A stretch of 64,000 bases of DNA, from contig NZ_FOUG01000009.1 of the NCBI RefSeq assembly GCF_900114785.1, positions 124,001 to 188,000 of the forward strand, written 5' to 3'. Made by a program: the position numbers and the translations under genes. The DNA comes from Variovorax sp. OV329. Its GTDB lineage: Bacteria; Pseudomonadota; Gammaproteobacteria; Burkholderiales; Burkholderiaceae_C. Under the pieces are notes generated by a model. The model saw only the letters and a program-made list of their open reading frames with translations. It searched no databases and was not told the DNA's origin. Shown piece after piece: positions 45,176 through 55,759 of the stretch (within the stretch, counting starts at the first letter, position 1; each line of letters starts with the position of its first letter).

Positions 45176-46410
45176 GGCGAGGCGGTCTTTCCTGCGGATT
45201 CGTTCTTGCTGCTGTTGCTGTTGCTGTCGTGGTGCGCGGTCCGCGTGCGCCGGCCCAGGCCCTGGATGGCCAGTGCCAGCGCACCGGCCACCACGCCCCA
45301 GAAGGCCGAGCCCACGCCGGCCACCGTGACGCCCGACAGGGTGACGAGGAAGGTGATGAGTGCGGCCTCGCGATGCGATTCGTCGCGCACCGCCAATGCC
45401 AGTCCACTGCCGATGGTGCCCAGCAGCGCCAGGCCGGCAATGGCCGCCACCAGTTCCTTGGGGAAGGCGGTGAGCAGCCCGGTCACGGCCGCGCCGAAGA
45501 AGCCGATCAGCACGTAGATGGCGCCGCAGGAGACGGCCGCGGTGTAGCGCCGCGCGGGATCTTCATGCGCCTCGCGGCCCATGCAGATGGCCGCGGTGAT
45601 GGCGCTGAGGTTGAGCGCGAAGGCGCCGAAGGGCGCCAGCAGGAGGGTCATCACGCCGGTGAAGCTGATCAGCCTGGAGATCGGCATCTGGTAGCCCGCG
45701 GCACGGATCGCCGCCACGCCCGGCAGGTTCTGCGAGGCCATGGTCACCACGAAGAGCGGCAGCGCCAGGCTCACTGCCGCCTGCCAGGTGAAGGCGGGCA
45801 GGGTGAACACCGGCTTCGCAAGTTCGAAGTGCACCGCCGACCAGGCCAGCTCGCCGCGCGCCGCGACGAAGGCGATGGCCACCACCAGCGTGAGCGGCAC
45901 CGCATAGCGCGGCAGCAGGCGCCGCGCGACCAGGTAGGTGGCCAGCATCAGCAGCACCAGCGGCAGCGCCGTCTGCGCCGCCAGGAAGGCCTGCAGCCCG
46001 AAGCGCGCCAGCACGCCGGCCAGCAGGGCCGAGGCGATCTCCATCGGGATGCGGTTCATCACCCGCTCGAACCAGCCGGTGGCGCCGGCCACGGTGATGA
46101 GCGCGGCGCTGAGCATGAAGGCGCCCACCGCCTCGTTCATCGAGAAGCCAGCGCCGGCCACGGCCAGCACCGCGGCGCCGGGGGTGCTCCAGGCGATCAT
46201 CACCGGCTTCCTCCACAGGAGCGAGGGCAGCATCGAGGCCAGGCCCATGCCGATGCCCAGCGCCCACATCCACGAGGCGATCTGGCCGGCGTTGGCGCCG
46301 AAGGCCTGCGCCGCCTGGAACACGATGGCCACCGAGCTGGTGAAGCCCACCAGCACGGCGACGAAGCCGGCGGTGAAGGCCGAGAGGCTCAGGTCCTTGA
46401 AAAAACGCAT
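45172..46410 (-). CDS. benE: BenE family benzoate/H+ symporter-like protein
   Basis: 412 aa with about 11-12 membrane segments. BenE pattern: LSLSAFTAGFVAVLVGFTSS, AWSTPGAAVLA, GFSMNEAVGAFMLSA and the conserved ASQNLPGVAAIRAAGY, plus TAAICMGREAHEDPARRY. The family is related to nucleobase-ascorbate carriers and includes benzoate transporters, but no benzoate catabolism genes are nearby, so the real substrate may differ. The C-terminus carries a Ser/Asn-rich tail. It overlaps gshB by four bases (ATGA), so the two are coupled. Confidence 0.85.
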   Translation of the reverse strand: MRFFKDLSLSAFTAGFVAVLVGFTSSVAIVFQAAQAFGANAGQIASWMWALGIGMGLASMLPSLLWRKPVMIAWSTPGAAVLAVAGAGFSMNEAVGAFMLSAALITVAGATGWFERVMNRIPMEIASALLAGVLARFGLQAFLAAQTALPLVLLMLATYLVARRLLPRYAVPLTLVVAIAFVAARGELAWSAVHFELAKPVFTLPAFTWQAAVSLALPLFVVTMASQNLPGVAAIRAAGYQMPISRLISFTGVMTLLLAPFGAFALNLSAITAAICMGREAHEDPARRYTAAVSCGAIYVLIGFFGAAVTGLLTAFPKELVAAIAGLALLGTIGSGLALAVRDESHREAALITFLVTLSGVTVAGVGSAFWGVVAGALALAIQGLGRRTRTAHHDSNSNSSKNESAGKTASP

Positions 46411-46517
46411 GGCGGCGATTGTGCCGGCCCGTGAAAGATCGCGCCCCGCAGGGCAAATGCGCCGCAGCCAAAGACCAGGGCGCCCGCGGAACCGGCTTCG
46501 TCGGGCCGCTGGGTGCG

Positions 46518-46532
46518 CCCCCTCGCAGGGGG
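46518..46532. repeat. CCCCCT/AGGGGG hairpin between benE and kup
   Basis: 6-bp stem with a 3-base loop in the 159-base gap between the benE start and the kup stop. It is the third G/C palindrome of this type in the window. It might end kup transcription, but no T-run follows on the reverse strand. Confidence 0.4.
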
Positions 46533-46569
46533 TTGGCGGACCAGCGAAGCAGGGTAGCCTGGGGGTGGG

Positions 46570-48441
46570 CTAGATTTCTATCTTGCTTCCCAACTCCACC
46601 ACCGCATTGTTCGGCAGGCTGAGGAAGTCCGCCGCCCCGCTCGCGTTGTGGTGCATCTGCGCAAACAGCTTCTCGCGCCAGGGCGCCATGCCGCTGCCCA
46701 GCGTGGGAATGACCACGTCTCGCGACAGGAAGTAGCTGGTGGTCATGGGCTCGAGCTGGCAGCCGCGCATGCGGGTGCCGTCCAGCGCGCTGGGCAGGTC
46801 GATGTCGTTCTTGAAGCCGTAATGCACGATCACCTGCCAGCAGTGGCGGCCCAGTGGCTCCATCTCGATGCGCTTGTCCATCGGGATCCAAGGAACCTCG
46901 TGGTTGCGCACCGTCACGAACAGGTTGTACTCGTGCAGCACCTTGTTGTGCTTGAGGTTGTGCAGCAGGGCGTTGGGTACCACGCCCGGCTCGGCGGTGA
47001 GGAAGACCGCGGTGCCGTCCACCCGCGCCGGCGGGTTGACGAAGACCGATTCCAGGAAGGCGCGCAGGTCGATCGCGTCCTGGCGCTGCACCTCGTGCAT
47101 CAGGCGCCGCCCTTCCTTCCAGGTGAGCATGAGCGTGAACACCGCGCCACCGATCAGCAGCGGGAACCAGCCGCCTTCCAGCAGCTTGAGGAGGTTGGAG
47201 GCCCAGAAGGCGAAGTCCACCACGAAGAAAGTGGCGGTGGCGCCGATGCACAGCGCCAGCGGCAGCTTCCAGGCGAAGCGGATGACGAAGAAAGTGAGCA
47301 CCGTGGTGATCAGCATGTCGGTGGTCACCGCAATGCCGTAGGCCGCCGCCAGGTTGCTGGAGCTGCGGAACATCACCACCGCCAGCACGATCGCCACGAA
47401 CAGGCCCCAGTTGACGAAGGGGATGTAGATCTGCCCGGCCGTGCGCACGCTGGTGTGCTCGATGTTCAGGCGCGGCAGGTAGCCCAGCTGGATGGCCTGG
47501 CGCGTCACGCTGAAGGCGCCGGTGATCAGCGCCTGCGAGGCAATCACCGTGGCCAGCGTGGCCATGACCACCAGCGGAATGACGGCCCACTCGGGCGCCA
47601 TCATGAAGAAGGGGTTCTTCACCGCCGAGGGCTCGCGCAGCAGCAGCGCGCCCTGGCCGAAGTAGTTGAGCGTGAGCGAGGGCATCACCACCGAGAACCA
47701 GGCGATGCGGATCGGCCCCTTGCCGAAGTGGCCGAGGTCGGCATAGAGCGCCTCGGCCCCGGTCACGCACAGCACGGTCGCGCCCAGGATGAGGAAGCTG
47801 GTGCCCGGGTTGTTCCAGATGAAGCCCAGCGCGTAGTGCGGGCTCAGGGCCCACAGGATCTCGGGGTGCGTGACGATCTGTGCCACGCCCAGGACGGCGA
47901 TGGCGAGGAACCAGACGAGCGTGATCGGGCCGAAGAAGCGGCCGATGCCCGCGGTGCCATGCTTCTGCAGCGCGAACAGGCCGAAGAGCACCACCAGCGT
48001 GATCGGGATCACGTATTCCTTGAAGTGCGGCGACACGACCTCCAGGCCTTCCACCGCCGACAGCACGGAGATGGCCGGCGTGATGACGCCGTCGCCGTAG
48101 AACAGCGAGGTGCCGAAGATGCCCACCGTGAGCAGCACGTTGCGCAGCCGCGGGCGGCCGACCACCGCCTGCGAGGCCAGCGCCAGCATGGCGATCAGGC
48201 CGCCCTCGCCCTCGTTGTCGGCGCGGAGCACCAGCACCACGTATTTCAGCGAGACGATGATGGTCAGCGTCCAGAAGAACATCGACAGGATGCCGAAGAC
48301 GTTCTCGAAGTTGAACATCACGCGGTCGTGGCTGAAGACCTCCTTCATCGCATACAGCACGCTGGTGCCGATGTCGCCGTAGACAACGCCGATGGCGGCC
48401 AGGATCAGCCCTGCGGAGGCCGTGGACTTGTGGGAAGACAC
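46570..48441 (-). CDS. kup: KUP-family potassium transporter
   Basis: 623 aa if translation begins at the GTG at 48441, which matches the roughly 622-residue family length and the usual start ([30 protein letters not shown], key part [12 protein letters not shown]). The open frame reaches a GTG at 48567 (665 aa), but that extra part looks non-coding and has no ribosome site. About 12 membrane segments, with conserved [18 protein letters not shown]-like region reading [13 protein letters not shown], then a cytoplasmic C-terminal domain of about 170 residues. It takes up K+ with protons. It sits between gshA and the benE-gshB pair. Confidence 0.9.
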   Translation of the reverse strand: MSSHKSTASAGLILAAIGVVYGDIGTSVLYAMKEVFSHDRVMFNFENVFGILSMFFWTLTIIVSLKYVVLVLRADNEGEGGLIAMLALASQAVVGRPRLRNVLLTVGIFGTSLFYGDGVITPAISVLSAVEGLEVVSPHFKEYVIPITLVVLFGLFALQKHGTAGIGRFFGPITLVWFLAIAVLGVAQIVTHPEILWALSPHYALGFIWNNPGTSFLILGATVLCVTGAEALYADLGHFGKGPIRIAWFSVVMPSLTLNYFGQGALLLREPSAVKNPFFMMAPEWAVIPLVVMATLATVIASQALITGAFSVTRQAIQLGYLPRLNIEHTSVRTAGQIYIPFVNWGLFVAIVLAVVMFRSSSNLAAAYGIAVTTDMLITTVLTFFVIRFAWKLPLALCIGATATFFVVDFAFWASNLLKLLEGGWFPLLIGGAVFTLMLTWKEGRRLMHEVQRQDAIDLRAFLESVFVNPPARVDGTAVFLTAEPGVVPNALLHNLKHNKVLHEYNLFVTVRNHEVPWIPMDKRIEMEPLGRHCWQVIVHYGFKNDIDLPSALDGTRMRGCQLEPMTTSYFLSRDVVIPTLGSGMAPWREKLFAQMHHNASGAADFLSLPNNAVVELGSKIEI

Positions 48442-48610
48442 GTTGTGTGACAGCGAAGGTCGTGGCGGCTGGCTTGTTCGTGCCGGGAGATGCTGCGTCC
48501 CGCCGATGCCGTGCTCGCCTGCGCCCGCGGGCGTTGCGTTGTTCTGGGAGGGGTATTGTGCAGTCACGCCGGGGCGCCGCCAATGAAAGGCGGCGGCCCG
48601 GCGGCGAGGC

Positions 48611-49897
48611 TCACTCGTAGACTTCGGCGTCCGGGTCGGTGGCTTCGAGTTCGTAGCTGGCGGCCACCATGGCCAGCCGGCCGATCACGCCGTACATGTA
48701 GAAGCGATTCGGCGCACTGGCGCCAGGCTTGGCGCCCGGCTGCGGTAAGTGCGCACTTTCAGAAAACGCCAGGGGCACGTAGCTGGCCCCGGGCGAATCC
48801 AGGTTCTCGTCGATGCTGCGCTCGGCATGCACCCGGTAGAAGCCGCCCACAACGTAGCGGTCCATCATGTAGACCACCGGCTCGGCCACGCCGTCGTGCA
48901 CCCGCTCGCGGGTGAGCACGCCTTCCTGCACGATGATCTCGCTGCCCAGCGCCGGGGCCGGACGGCCGCCGGCGCGCGGCTTGAACAGGGCCTCGAGGTC
49001 CTTCATGTCGCGCACCGTCATCACGCCCACGCCATTGGTGCCGTTGTCGGGCTTGACGATGACGAAGGGCTTCTCGTTGATGCCGTATTCCTTGTACTTG
49101 CGGCGCACCTTGGTGAGCAGTTGGTCGACGTGGGTGGCCAGCAGGTCCTGCCCGGCGCCGGTGGACAGGTCCACCTCCTCGGCGTGGCTGGACATGGGGT
49201 TGATCAGCCAGGGGTCGATGCCCAGCAGCTTGCCGAAGCGCTTGGACACCTCTTCGTAGCTGCGGAAATGCTTGCTCTTGCGGCGCACCGACCAGCCGGC
49301 GTGCAGCGGCGGCAGCAGGTACTGCTCGTGCAGGTCTTCCAGGATGCCCGGCACGCCCGCCGACAGGTCGTTGTTCAACAGGATGGTGCAGGGGTCGAAG
49401 TTCTTCAGGCCCAGGCGGCGCTTGCTGCGCACCACCGGCTCCAGGCAGACGCTCTCGCCGTGCGGCAGCACGATCTTCTTGGGCGACTTGATGGCCGGGT
49501 CGATGGAACCCACCTTCACGTTCAGGCCGGCCATCTGGAAGATGCGCACCAGCTGGGCCACGTTGGCCAGGTAGAAGGTGTTGCTCGAGTGGTTCTCGGG
49601 GATCACCAGCAGGTTGCGGGCCTCGGGGCAGATCTTCTCGATGGCCGCCTGCGCCGCCTGCACCGCCAGCGGCAGCATTTCCTGGGTGAGGTTGTTCCAG
49701 CCCCCGGGGTAGAGGTTGGTGTCCACCGGCGCCAGCTTGAAGCCGGCGTTGCGGATGTCCACCGAGCTGTAGAAGGGCGGAGTGTGTTCCATCCATTCCA
49801 GGCGGAACCAACGCTCGATGGCTGGCATCGAGTCGAGCACACGCTGCTCGAGTTCGTTGATCGGCCCGGTCAGGGCGGTGACGAGATGGGGGACCAT
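48611..49897 (-). CDS. gshA: Glutamate-cysteine ligase, proteobacterial ATP-grasp type
   Basis: 428 aa. It matches the proteobacterial GshA family distinct from E. coli GshA: early [33 protein letters not shown], then [23 protein letters not shown], where the ATP-grasp loop is [11 protein letters not shown], and the closing [19 protein letters not shown]. It makes gamma-glutamylcysteine, the first and limiting step to glutathione. It is the most upstream gene of the reverse gshA-kup-benE-gshB run. The 109-base gap on its left is shared with the reverse gene proA (not divergent). Confidence 0.92.
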   Translation of the reverse strand: MVPHLVTALTGPINELEQRVLDSMPAIERWFRLEWMEHTPPFYSSVDIRNAGFKLAPVDTNLYPGGWNNLTQEMLPLAVQAAQAAIEKICPEARNLLVIPENHSSNTFYLANVAQLVRIFQMAGLNVKVGSIDPAIKSPKKIVLPHGESVCLEPVVRSKRRLGLKNFDPCTILLNNDLSAGVPGILEDLHEQYLLPPLHAGWSVRRKSKHFRSYEEVSKRFGKLLGIDPWLINPMSSHAEEVDLSTGAGQDLLATHVDQLLTKVRRKYKEYGINEKPFVIVKPDNGTNGVGVMTVRDMKDLEALFKPRAGGRPAPALGSEIIVQEGVLTRERVHDGVAEPVVYMMDRYVVGGFYRVHAERSIDENLDSPGASYVPLAFSESAHLPQPGAKPGASAPNRFYMYGVIGRLAMVAASYELEATDPDAEVYE

Positions 49898-50006
49898 GCG
49901 GCAGCCTTGTTATGCGTGTTCTTGCTTGAGCTCAGAACGCAATTGTAGATTTGGGCCAATTGCGTCCAGGACAAGTGGCCCCTCGCCGCGAAAGGCCAGC
50001 CGCCGG

Positions 50007-51299
50007 CTACGTACGCAGTTCGCCCTGGCCCAGCACCACGTACTTCAGCGAAGTCAGCCCCTCGATGCCCACCGGGCCGCGGGCATGGAACTTGTCGGTG
50101 CTGATGCCGATTTCCGCCCCCAGCCCGAACTCGAAGCCGTCGGCGAAGCGCGTGCTGGCGTTGACCATGACGCTGGCCGAGTCCACCTCGCGCAGGAAGC
50201 GCTGGGCGTTGACGTGGTCGCGCGTGACGATGGCGTCGGTGTGGTGGCTGGAGAAATGGTTGATGTGGGCGATGGCCTCGTCCACGCCCGCCACCACCTT
50301 GATGCTGATGACGGCGGCCAGGTACTCCTCGTACCAGTCGGACTCCACCGCGTCCACCACCCTAGCGCCGTCCGGCAGCGCGCCGGGCGCTCGAAGGATG
50401 GCGGCGGCCTCGGGATCGCAGCGCATCTCCACGCCCTTGGCCGCAAAGATGGCGCCGATCTGCGGCAGGAAGGCGGCCGCCACCGAGCGCGCCACCAGCA
50501 GGCCCTCGGCGGCGTTGCAGGGGCTGTACTTCTGGGTCTTGGCGTTGTCGACGATGCGCACCGCCATGGGCAGCTCGGCGGTGTCGTCCACGAAGACGTG
50601 GCAGTTGCCGTCCAGGTGCTTGATCACCGGCACCTTGGCGTCGCGGCTGATGCGCTCGATCAGGCCCTTGCCGCCGCGCGGGATGATCACGTCCACGTAC
50701 TGGGGCATGGCGATGAGGCGGCCCACCGCCTCGCGGTCGGTGGTCTGCACCAGCTGCACCGCATCGGCCGGCAGGCCGGCCTCCAGCAGCGCCTCGCCCA
50801 CCAGCAGCGCCAGCGCCTTGTTCGACTCGATGGCTTCCGAGCCGCCACGCAGGATGGCCGCATTGCCGCTCTTGATGGCCAGGCTGGCTGCCTCGATGGT
50901 CACGTTGGGCCGGCTCTCGAAGATCATGCCGAACACGCCGATGGGCACGCGCATCTGGCCCACGCGGATGCCGCTGGGCTGCTGGCGCATGCCGATGATC
51001 TCGCCGATGACGTCAGGCATGGTGGCCAGCTGCTCGCAGCCCTCGGCCACGGTGGCCAGCACCTTGGGCGTGAGCTTCAGGCGGTCCACCATGGGCGCGG
51101 GCAGGCCGGCGGCACTCGCGCGCTCCACGTCGCGGGCGTTGGCGGCCTGCAGCTCGGCACCGGCCTCGCGCAGGCGGCGGGCAAGGGCCTTCAGGGCCTT
51201 GTTCTTGGTGGCGGCATCGGCACGGGCCATCGCGGCCGCGGCGGTCTTGGCCTGCGCACCCAGGGCCAGCATGTGTTCGTCGACGTTGAAGGCGTTCAT
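50007..51299 (-). CDS. proA: Glutamate-5-semialdehyde dehydrogenase
   Basis: 430 aa, typical for ProA. The NADP-dependent aldehyde dehydrogenase-like fold includes [21 protein letters not shown] (key part [14 protein letters not shown]), [26 protein letters not shown], and the catalytic Cys in [12 protein letters not shown]. It reduces glutamyl-5-phosphate in proline synthesis. It follows holA (46-base gap) in the leuS-lptE-holA-proA run, an arrangement common in Burkholderiales. Confidence 0.95.
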   Translation of the reverse strand: MNAFNVDEHMLALGAQAKTAAAAMARADAATKNKALKALARRLREAGAELQAANARDVERASAAGLPAPMVDRLKLTPKVLATVAEGCEQLATMPDVIGEIIGMRQQPSGIRVGQMRVPIGVFGMIFESRPNVTIEAASLAIKSGNAAILRGGSEAIESNKALALLVGEALLEAGLPADAVQLVQTTDREAVGRLIAMPQYVDVIIPRGGKGLIERISRDAKVPVIKHLDGNCHVFVDDTAELPMAVRIVDNAKTQKYSPCNAAEGLLVARSVAAAFLPQIGAIFAAKGVEMRCDPEAAAILRAPGALPDGARVVDAVESDWYEEYLAAVISIKVVAGVDEAIAHINHFSSHHTDAIVTRDHVNAQRFLREVDSASVMVNASTRFADGFEFGLGAEIGISTDKFHARGPVGIEGLTSLKYVVLGQGELRT

Positions 51300-51345
51300 G
51301 ACGCCATTTTCCCACCGGCGGGGCGGGCGGCGACGGCGCGGGGTT

Positions 51346-52419
51346 TCAGGCGCCGCGCGGCGCGCGCCCCTCGGTCATGCACAGGCGGCAGAGGCGGAAG
51401 GCCAAGCGCTGCAGTGCCTGCCAGCCGTCCTTGGGCCAGTCGGGCTGGGGCAGGCCCTTGACGATGCCGTCCACCTTGTGGGCGTCATTGAGCAGGCGGG
51501 TCAGTACGCGGCCTTCCAGCCGGGGCAGCACGCGCTCGAAGGCGCGCTCCTTGGGGCCCCAGACGCGGTTCTCGCGCAGGGCCATGGGCAGCGGCCGGCC
51601 GGCATCGACGGCATCGCGCACGCGCTTGAGGGCCCGGATATCTTCCGCCAGCGTGTAGTGCACCAGCACCTCGGCCTCGCCCTCGGCCTTCAGCCCCTCC
51701 AGCATGCGCGAGACGCGCTGCGGGTTGCCGCCCAGGACCGCTTCGGAGAGCTTGAACACGTCGTAGCGGGCCACGTTGTTCACCGCGCCTTCGACCTGTT
51801 CGAAGGACAGCTCGCCCTCGGGGTGCAGCAGCGCCAGCTTCTGGATCTCCTGGTGCGCGGCCAGCAGGTTGCCCTCGACCCGGTCGGCGAAGAACTGCAG
51901 GGTGCGCTGGCCTTCGTCGCCCGACTTCACCCGCTGGCCCTGGCGGCCCAGGCGTTGGGCGATCCATTCGGGCAGCATCCCGCGCTCCACCGGGTCCAGC
52001 TGCAGGGTGATGCCGTTGGCCTCCAGCGCGCCGAACCAGGCGCCCGTCTTGGTGGCCTTGTCCAGGCGCGGCAGCAGCACCAGGGTGAGCGTGCTGTCGT
52101 TGCCCACGGTGCTCTCGGCAATCTGCTGCAGCGCCACGCTGCCGTCCTTGCCGGGCTTGCCGGACGGAATGCGGATCTCGACGATCTGCTTGTCGGCGAA
52201 CAGGCTCATGGAACCACCGGCCGCCTGCACCGAGCCCCAGTCGAAGTGGGCGCCGGCCACCGTGTGCACGCTGCGCTCGGTGTGGCCCTGGGCGCGCGCC
52301 TCGGCGCGGATGAGGTCTGCCGCCTCCTGCACCAGCAGGGCTTCGTCGCCATGCAAGGTGTAGAGCGGACGCAGGCCCTTCTTCAGGTGCGCCGGAAGCT
52401 GGGCCGCGGCCAGTTGCAC
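51346..52419 (-). CDS. holA: DNA polymerase III subunit delta
   Basis: 357 aa from the GTG at 52419, just after the lptE stop; the longer open frame is a shadow of lptE. N-terminal [25 protein letters not shown] (key part [15 protein letters not shown]) is the AAA-like domain of HolA; then HFDWGSV and the later helical collar DNA-binding region ending [14 protein letters not shown]. HolA opens the beta clamp in the clamp loader. Start spacing with GAGG behind it and the tight link with lptE are usual for this operon. Confidence 0.92.
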   Translation of the reverse strand: MQLAAAQLPAHLKKGLRPLYTLHGDEALLVQEAADLIRAEARAQGHTERSVHTVAGAHFDWGSVQAAGGSMSLFADKQIVEIRIPSGKPGKDGSVALQQIAESTVGNDSTLTLVLLPRLDKATKTGAWFGALEANGITLQLDPVERGMLPEWIAQRLGRQGQRVKSGDEGQRTLQFFADRVEGNLLAAHQEIQKLALLHPEGELSFEQVEGAVNNVARYDVFKLSEAVLGGNPQRVSRMLEGLKAEGEAEVLVHYTLAEDIRALKRVRDAVDAGRPLPMALRENRVWGPKERAFERVLPRLEGRVLTRLLNDAHKVDGIVKGLPQPDWPKDGWQALQRLAFRLCRLCMTEGRAPRGA

Positions 52420-52436
52420 AGCGGGTGCCCTCGTCC

Positions 52437-52955
52437 TCAGAGCGACTTCAACGCGCCGAGGCGGCGGATGGTCTGCTGCACGACGTCGTTGATCATGTCG
52501 CGGTAGAGCAGCTGCGTCTCGCTCTCCTTGGCCAGCGCCGCGGTCTCGTTGTAGGTGATGTCGCGCGACTGCAGCATCTCCGAGGGCGGGATCACCTCCT
52601 TGCCCTGCGGCGTGCGCAGCTTGAAGCGCACGCGCAGGAACAGCTGCAGCTCGCGCACCTGGCCGGCCGAGTTGGTCGACAGCACCAGCTGGTCGCGCGT
52701 TTCGCTCAGCACGTCGAACACCACGTCGGCCTGCTCCCACTCGGTCATCGGCTTCACCGTCAGCTTGCCGGTCACGTCGATGGCACGCTTGAGCTGGGCC
52801 AGGTAGGCCGTGTTGGTGGGCATGGCGATGGACTGGAAGGCGAAGTCCGGCGCCTGCCGCAGCTTGAAGCCGCAGCCGGCCAGGCCCAGCGCGGCGCCCG
52901 CGGCCAGGAAGGCGCGGCGGGACGACGTCGACGTTGCAGTGCTCGAAGGGCTCAT
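52437..52955 (-). CDS. lptE: LPS-assembly lipoprotein LptE
   Basis: 172 aa. Signal with RR and the lipobox LAGC at residues 25-28 (start of mature GCGFKLR), which fits LptE. Next come DFAFQSIAMPTN and the beta-strand pattern QLVLSTNSAGQVRELQLFLRV (key part AGQVRELQL), then the helix ending DVVQQTIRRLGAL. LptE plugs the LptD barrel to insert lipopolysaccharide in the outer membrane. It lies 11 bases after leuS in the same operon. Confidence 0.92.
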   Translation of the reverse strand: MSPSSTATSTSSRRAFLAAGAALGLAGCGFKLRQAPDFAFQSIAMPTNTAYLAQLKRAIDVTGKLTVKPMTEWEQADVVFDVLSETRDQLVLSTNSAGQVRELQLFLRVRFKLRTPQGKEVIPPSEMLQSRDITYNETAALAKESETQLLYRDMINDVVQQTIRRLGALKSL

Positions 52956-52966
52956 CGTGCGCGCAC

Positions 52967-55594
52967 TCAGACCACCACGTTGACCAGGCGGCCAGGCACG
53001 ACGATGACCCGCTTGGGGCTGGCGCCTTCGGCAAACTTGACGAAGCCTTCGCTGGCCAGCGCGATCGTCTCGATCTCCTGCTTGCTGGCGCCCGCGGGCA
53101 CAAGCAGCGAGCCGCGCAGCTTGCCGTTGACCTGCAGCATGAGCTCGATCTCGTCCTGCTCCAGCGCGGTCTCGTCCACCGTGGGCCAGGGGGCGTCGAG
53201 CAGGTCGCCGTGCCCCTTGTCGTAGTCCAGGGCCTGCCAGAGCTCGAAGGCCAGGTGCGGCGTCGCCGGGTACAGCGTACGCAGCAGGATGCCGAAGCCC
53301 TCGCGCGCCGCGGCGATGTCGCCGGCGTCCGCAGGCTTGAAGCCCTCCAGCGCGTTGAGCAGCTTCATTGCGCCCGACACCACCGTGTTGTATTGCATGC
53401 GCTGGTAGTCGTAGTCGATCTGGCGCAGCACGGTGTGAACCTCATAGCGCAGCGCCTTCGCGGCCTTGCCGAAGTTGGGCGCGGCGGCAGCGCCCTCGCC
53501 CAGTTCCTTGAGCTGCACGCCGTAGTTCCACACTCGGCGCAGGAACCGGTAGGAGCCTTCCACCGCCGCGTCGTTCCACTCCAGCGTGGCCTCGGGCGGC
53601 GCGGTGAACATGGTGTACAGGCGCGCGGTGTCGGCGCCGTATTTCTCGATGAGCTCCTGCGGATCGACACCGTTGCGCTCGCTCTTGCCCATCTTGCCCA
53701 CGCCGCCGTACTGCACCTCGGTGCCGTCGGCCAGCCTGCCGCCGACCACGTGGCCGGCGGCGTCCAGCTTGGGCGTGACTTCCGAGGGCGGGTGGTAGTC
53801 CTTGCCGCCCTTCGCGTTGCGGGTGAAGAAGATGTGGTTGAGCACCATGCCCTGCGTGAGCAGGCGGCTGAAGGGCTCGTCGATGGTCACCAGGCCCAGG
53901 TCGCGCATGACCTTGGTCCAGAAGCGCGCATACAGCAGGTGGAGGATCGCGTGCTCGATGCCGCCGATGTACTGGTCCATCGCCATCCAGTACTGCGCGC
54001 CCTCGCCGACCATGGCCTGGTCGTTCTTCGGGTCGCAGTAGCGCATGAAGTACCAGGACGAATCCACGAAGGTGTCCATGGTGTCGGTCTCGCGGCGCGC
54101 GGCCTTCCCGCACACCGGGCAGGTCACGCCGGCGTGGAAGCCCTCGTGCTTGTTCAGCGGGTTGCCGCTGCCGTCGGGGACGCAGTCGGTGGGCAGCACC
54201 ACCGGCAGGTCCTTCTCGGGCACGGGCACGGCGCCGTGCTCATCGCAGTGGATGATCGGGATCGGCGTGCCCCAGTAGCGCTGGCGGCTCACGCCCCAGT
54301 CGCGCAGGCGCCAGGTGGTCTGCAGGCCGCCCAGGCCCTTCTGCTCCAGCGCATGCGCCACGGCCTTGACGGCCTCCTGGTAGTTCATGCCGCTGAAGTT
54401 GTCGGAGTTGATGGTGATGCCGCGCTCCTTGTCGGCATACCAGTCCTGCCACTTGTGATAGTCGAAGTGGGGCTCGTCCTCCACCAGCACCACCTGCAGG
54501 ATGTCGATGTTGTACTTGTTGGCGAAGGCGAAGTCGCGCTCGTCGTGCGCCGGCACGCCCATCACGGCGCCGTCGCCGTAGCTCATGAGCACGTAGTTGC
54601 CCACCCACACCGGCACCTGCTCCTCGGTGATGGGATGGGTCACGGTGAAGCCCGTGGGCACGCCCTTCTTCTCCTGCACGGCCAGCTCGGCCTCGGTGGT
54701 GCCGCCGGCCTTGCATTCGTCGATGAAGTTGGCCACGCCCAGGTTGCTGCGCGCTGCCAGCTGGGCCAGCGGATGCTCCGGCGCCACGGCGCAGAAGGTG
54801 ACGCCCATGATGGTGTCCGCACGCGTGGTGAACACGTACATGCGGCCGTCCTGGACCAGCTTGCCCTCGTGGTCCTTGATGCTGTGGGTGAAGGCGAAGC
54901 GCACGCCCTCGCTCTTGCCGATCCAGTTCTCCTGCATCAGGCGCACGCGCTCGGGCCAGCCGGGCAGCTTGTGCTGGGTGTAGTCCAGCAATTCGGGGGC
55001 GTAGTCGCTGATCTTCAGGTAGTAGCCGGGGATCTCGCGGCGCTCGACCGGCGCGCCGGTGCGCCAGCCCTTGCCATCCACCACCTGCTCGTTGGCCAGC
55101 ACGGTCTGGTCGACCGGGTCCCAGTTGACCACCTGGGTCTTGCGGTAGGCGATGCCCTTTTCCAGCATCTTCAGGAACAGCCACTGGTTCCACTTGTAGT
55201 AGCTGGGATCGCAGGTGGCGACCTCGCGGCTCCAGTCGATGGCCAGGCCCATGGCCTGCAGCTGGCCCTTCATGTAGGCGATGTTGTCCATCGTCCAGGC
55301 GGCCGGGGGCACGCCGTTCTTCAGGGCGGCGTTCTCGGCCGGCAGGCCGAAGGCGTCCCAGCCCATGGGCATGAGCACGTTGTAGCCGCTCATGCGCAGG
55401 TAGCGCGTGAGCATGTCGTTGATCGTGTAGTTGCGCACGTGGCCCATGTGCAGCTTGCCGCTGGGGTAGGGCAGCATGGAGCAGGCGTAGTACTTCTTCT
55501 TGTTCGCGTCTTCGGTCACGCGATAGGCGTCGGCCGAGGCCCACTTGGCCTGGGCAGCGGATTCGACGTCGGCGGGTTTGTAGCTGGAATTCAT
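52967..55594 (-). CDS. leuS: Leucyl-tRNA synthetase
   Basis: 875 aa from the ATG at 55594, the standard length. Class I motifs: HMGH at residues 49-52 (HIGH box) and KMGKS near residue 640, a slight variant of KMSKS. The editing domain is present (the central [21 protein letters not shown] region; key part [16 protein letters not shown]). CP1 with cysteines [18 protein letters not shown] binds zinc and carries the DTMDTF strand near the active site. It charges tRNA-Leu. It heads the leuS-lptE-holA-proA operon and is divergent from the glycogen operon. Confidence 0.97.
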   Translation of the reverse strand: MNSSYKPADVESAAQAKWASADAYRVTEDANKKKYYACSMLPYPSGKLHMGHVRNYTINDMLTRYLRMSGYNVLMPMGWDAFGLPAENAALKNGVPPAAWTMDNIAYMKGQLQAMGLAIDWSREVATCDPSYYKWNQWLFLKMLEKGIAYRKTQVVNWDPVDQTVLANEQVVDGKGWRTGAPVERREIPGYYLKISDYAPELLDYTQHKLPGWPERVRLMQENWIGKSEGVRFAFTHSIKDHEGKLVQDGRMYVFTTRADTIMGVTFCAVAPEHPLAQLAARSNLGVANFIDECKAGGTTEAELAVQEKKGVPTGFTVTHPITEEQVPVWVGNYVLMSYGDGAVMGVPAHDERDFAFANKYNIDILQVVLVEDEPHFDYHKWQDWYADKERGITINSDNFSGMNYQEAVKAVAHALEQKGLGGLQTTWRLRDWGVSRQRYWGTPIPIIHCDEHGAVPVPEKDLPVVLPTDCVPDGSGNPLNKHEGFHAGVTCPVCGKAARRETDTMDTFVDSSWYFMRYCDPKNDQAMVGEGAQYWMAMDQYIGGIEHAILHLLYARFWTKVMRDLGLVTIDEPFSRLLTQGMVLNHIFFTRNAKGGKDYHPPSEVTPKLDAAGHVVGGRLADGTEVQYGGVGKMGKSERNGVDPQELIEKYGADTARLYTMFTAPPEATLEWNDAAVEGSYRFLRRVWNYGVQLKELGEGAAAAPNFGKAAKALRYEVHTVLRQIDYDYQRMQYNTVVSGAMKLLNALEGFKPADAGDIAAAREGFGILLRTLYPATPHLAFELWQALDYDKGHGDLLDAPWPTVDETALEQDEIELMLQVNGKLRGSLLVPAGASKQEIETIALASEGFVKFAEGASPKRVIVVPGRLVNVVV

Positions 55595-55620
55595 GCGATC
55601 TCGACAGGGGATCGGCGCCG

Positions 55621-55641
55621 GGCCTGTTCTCAAGACAGGCC
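55621..55641. promoter_or_regulatory. Inverted repeat in the leuS / glycogen operon divergent region
   Basis: GGCCTGT (55621-55627) and ACAGGCC (55635-55641) form a perfect 7-bp inverted repeat with a 7-base loop. It lies 26 bases before the leuS ATG and 118 bases before the GH13 gene start. It could be an operator for the glycogen operon or part of a leuS leader; neither is shown by sequence. Confidence 0.35.
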
Positions 55642-55759
55642 GCAAGGGGCCACAACGTGCTGGACCAGGGATTATCGCGGCATCGCCTGCCACTCCGCTG
55701 ACGCGGGGCTGGCCCATTTCTCGCGTGCCAAAATGAAACACAACCAAAAGGGTGCGTGC

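Noticed and set aside
45172-46410. Benzoate catabolic locus
   Set aside because: Only a BenE-like carrier is present; no benABCD, cat or box genes lie in the window.
48442-48567. N-terminal extension of kup from the GTG at 48567
   Set aside because: The 42 extra residues are Pro/Gly/Gln-rich without family resemblance, no ribosome site is seen, and the shorter form fits the family length.
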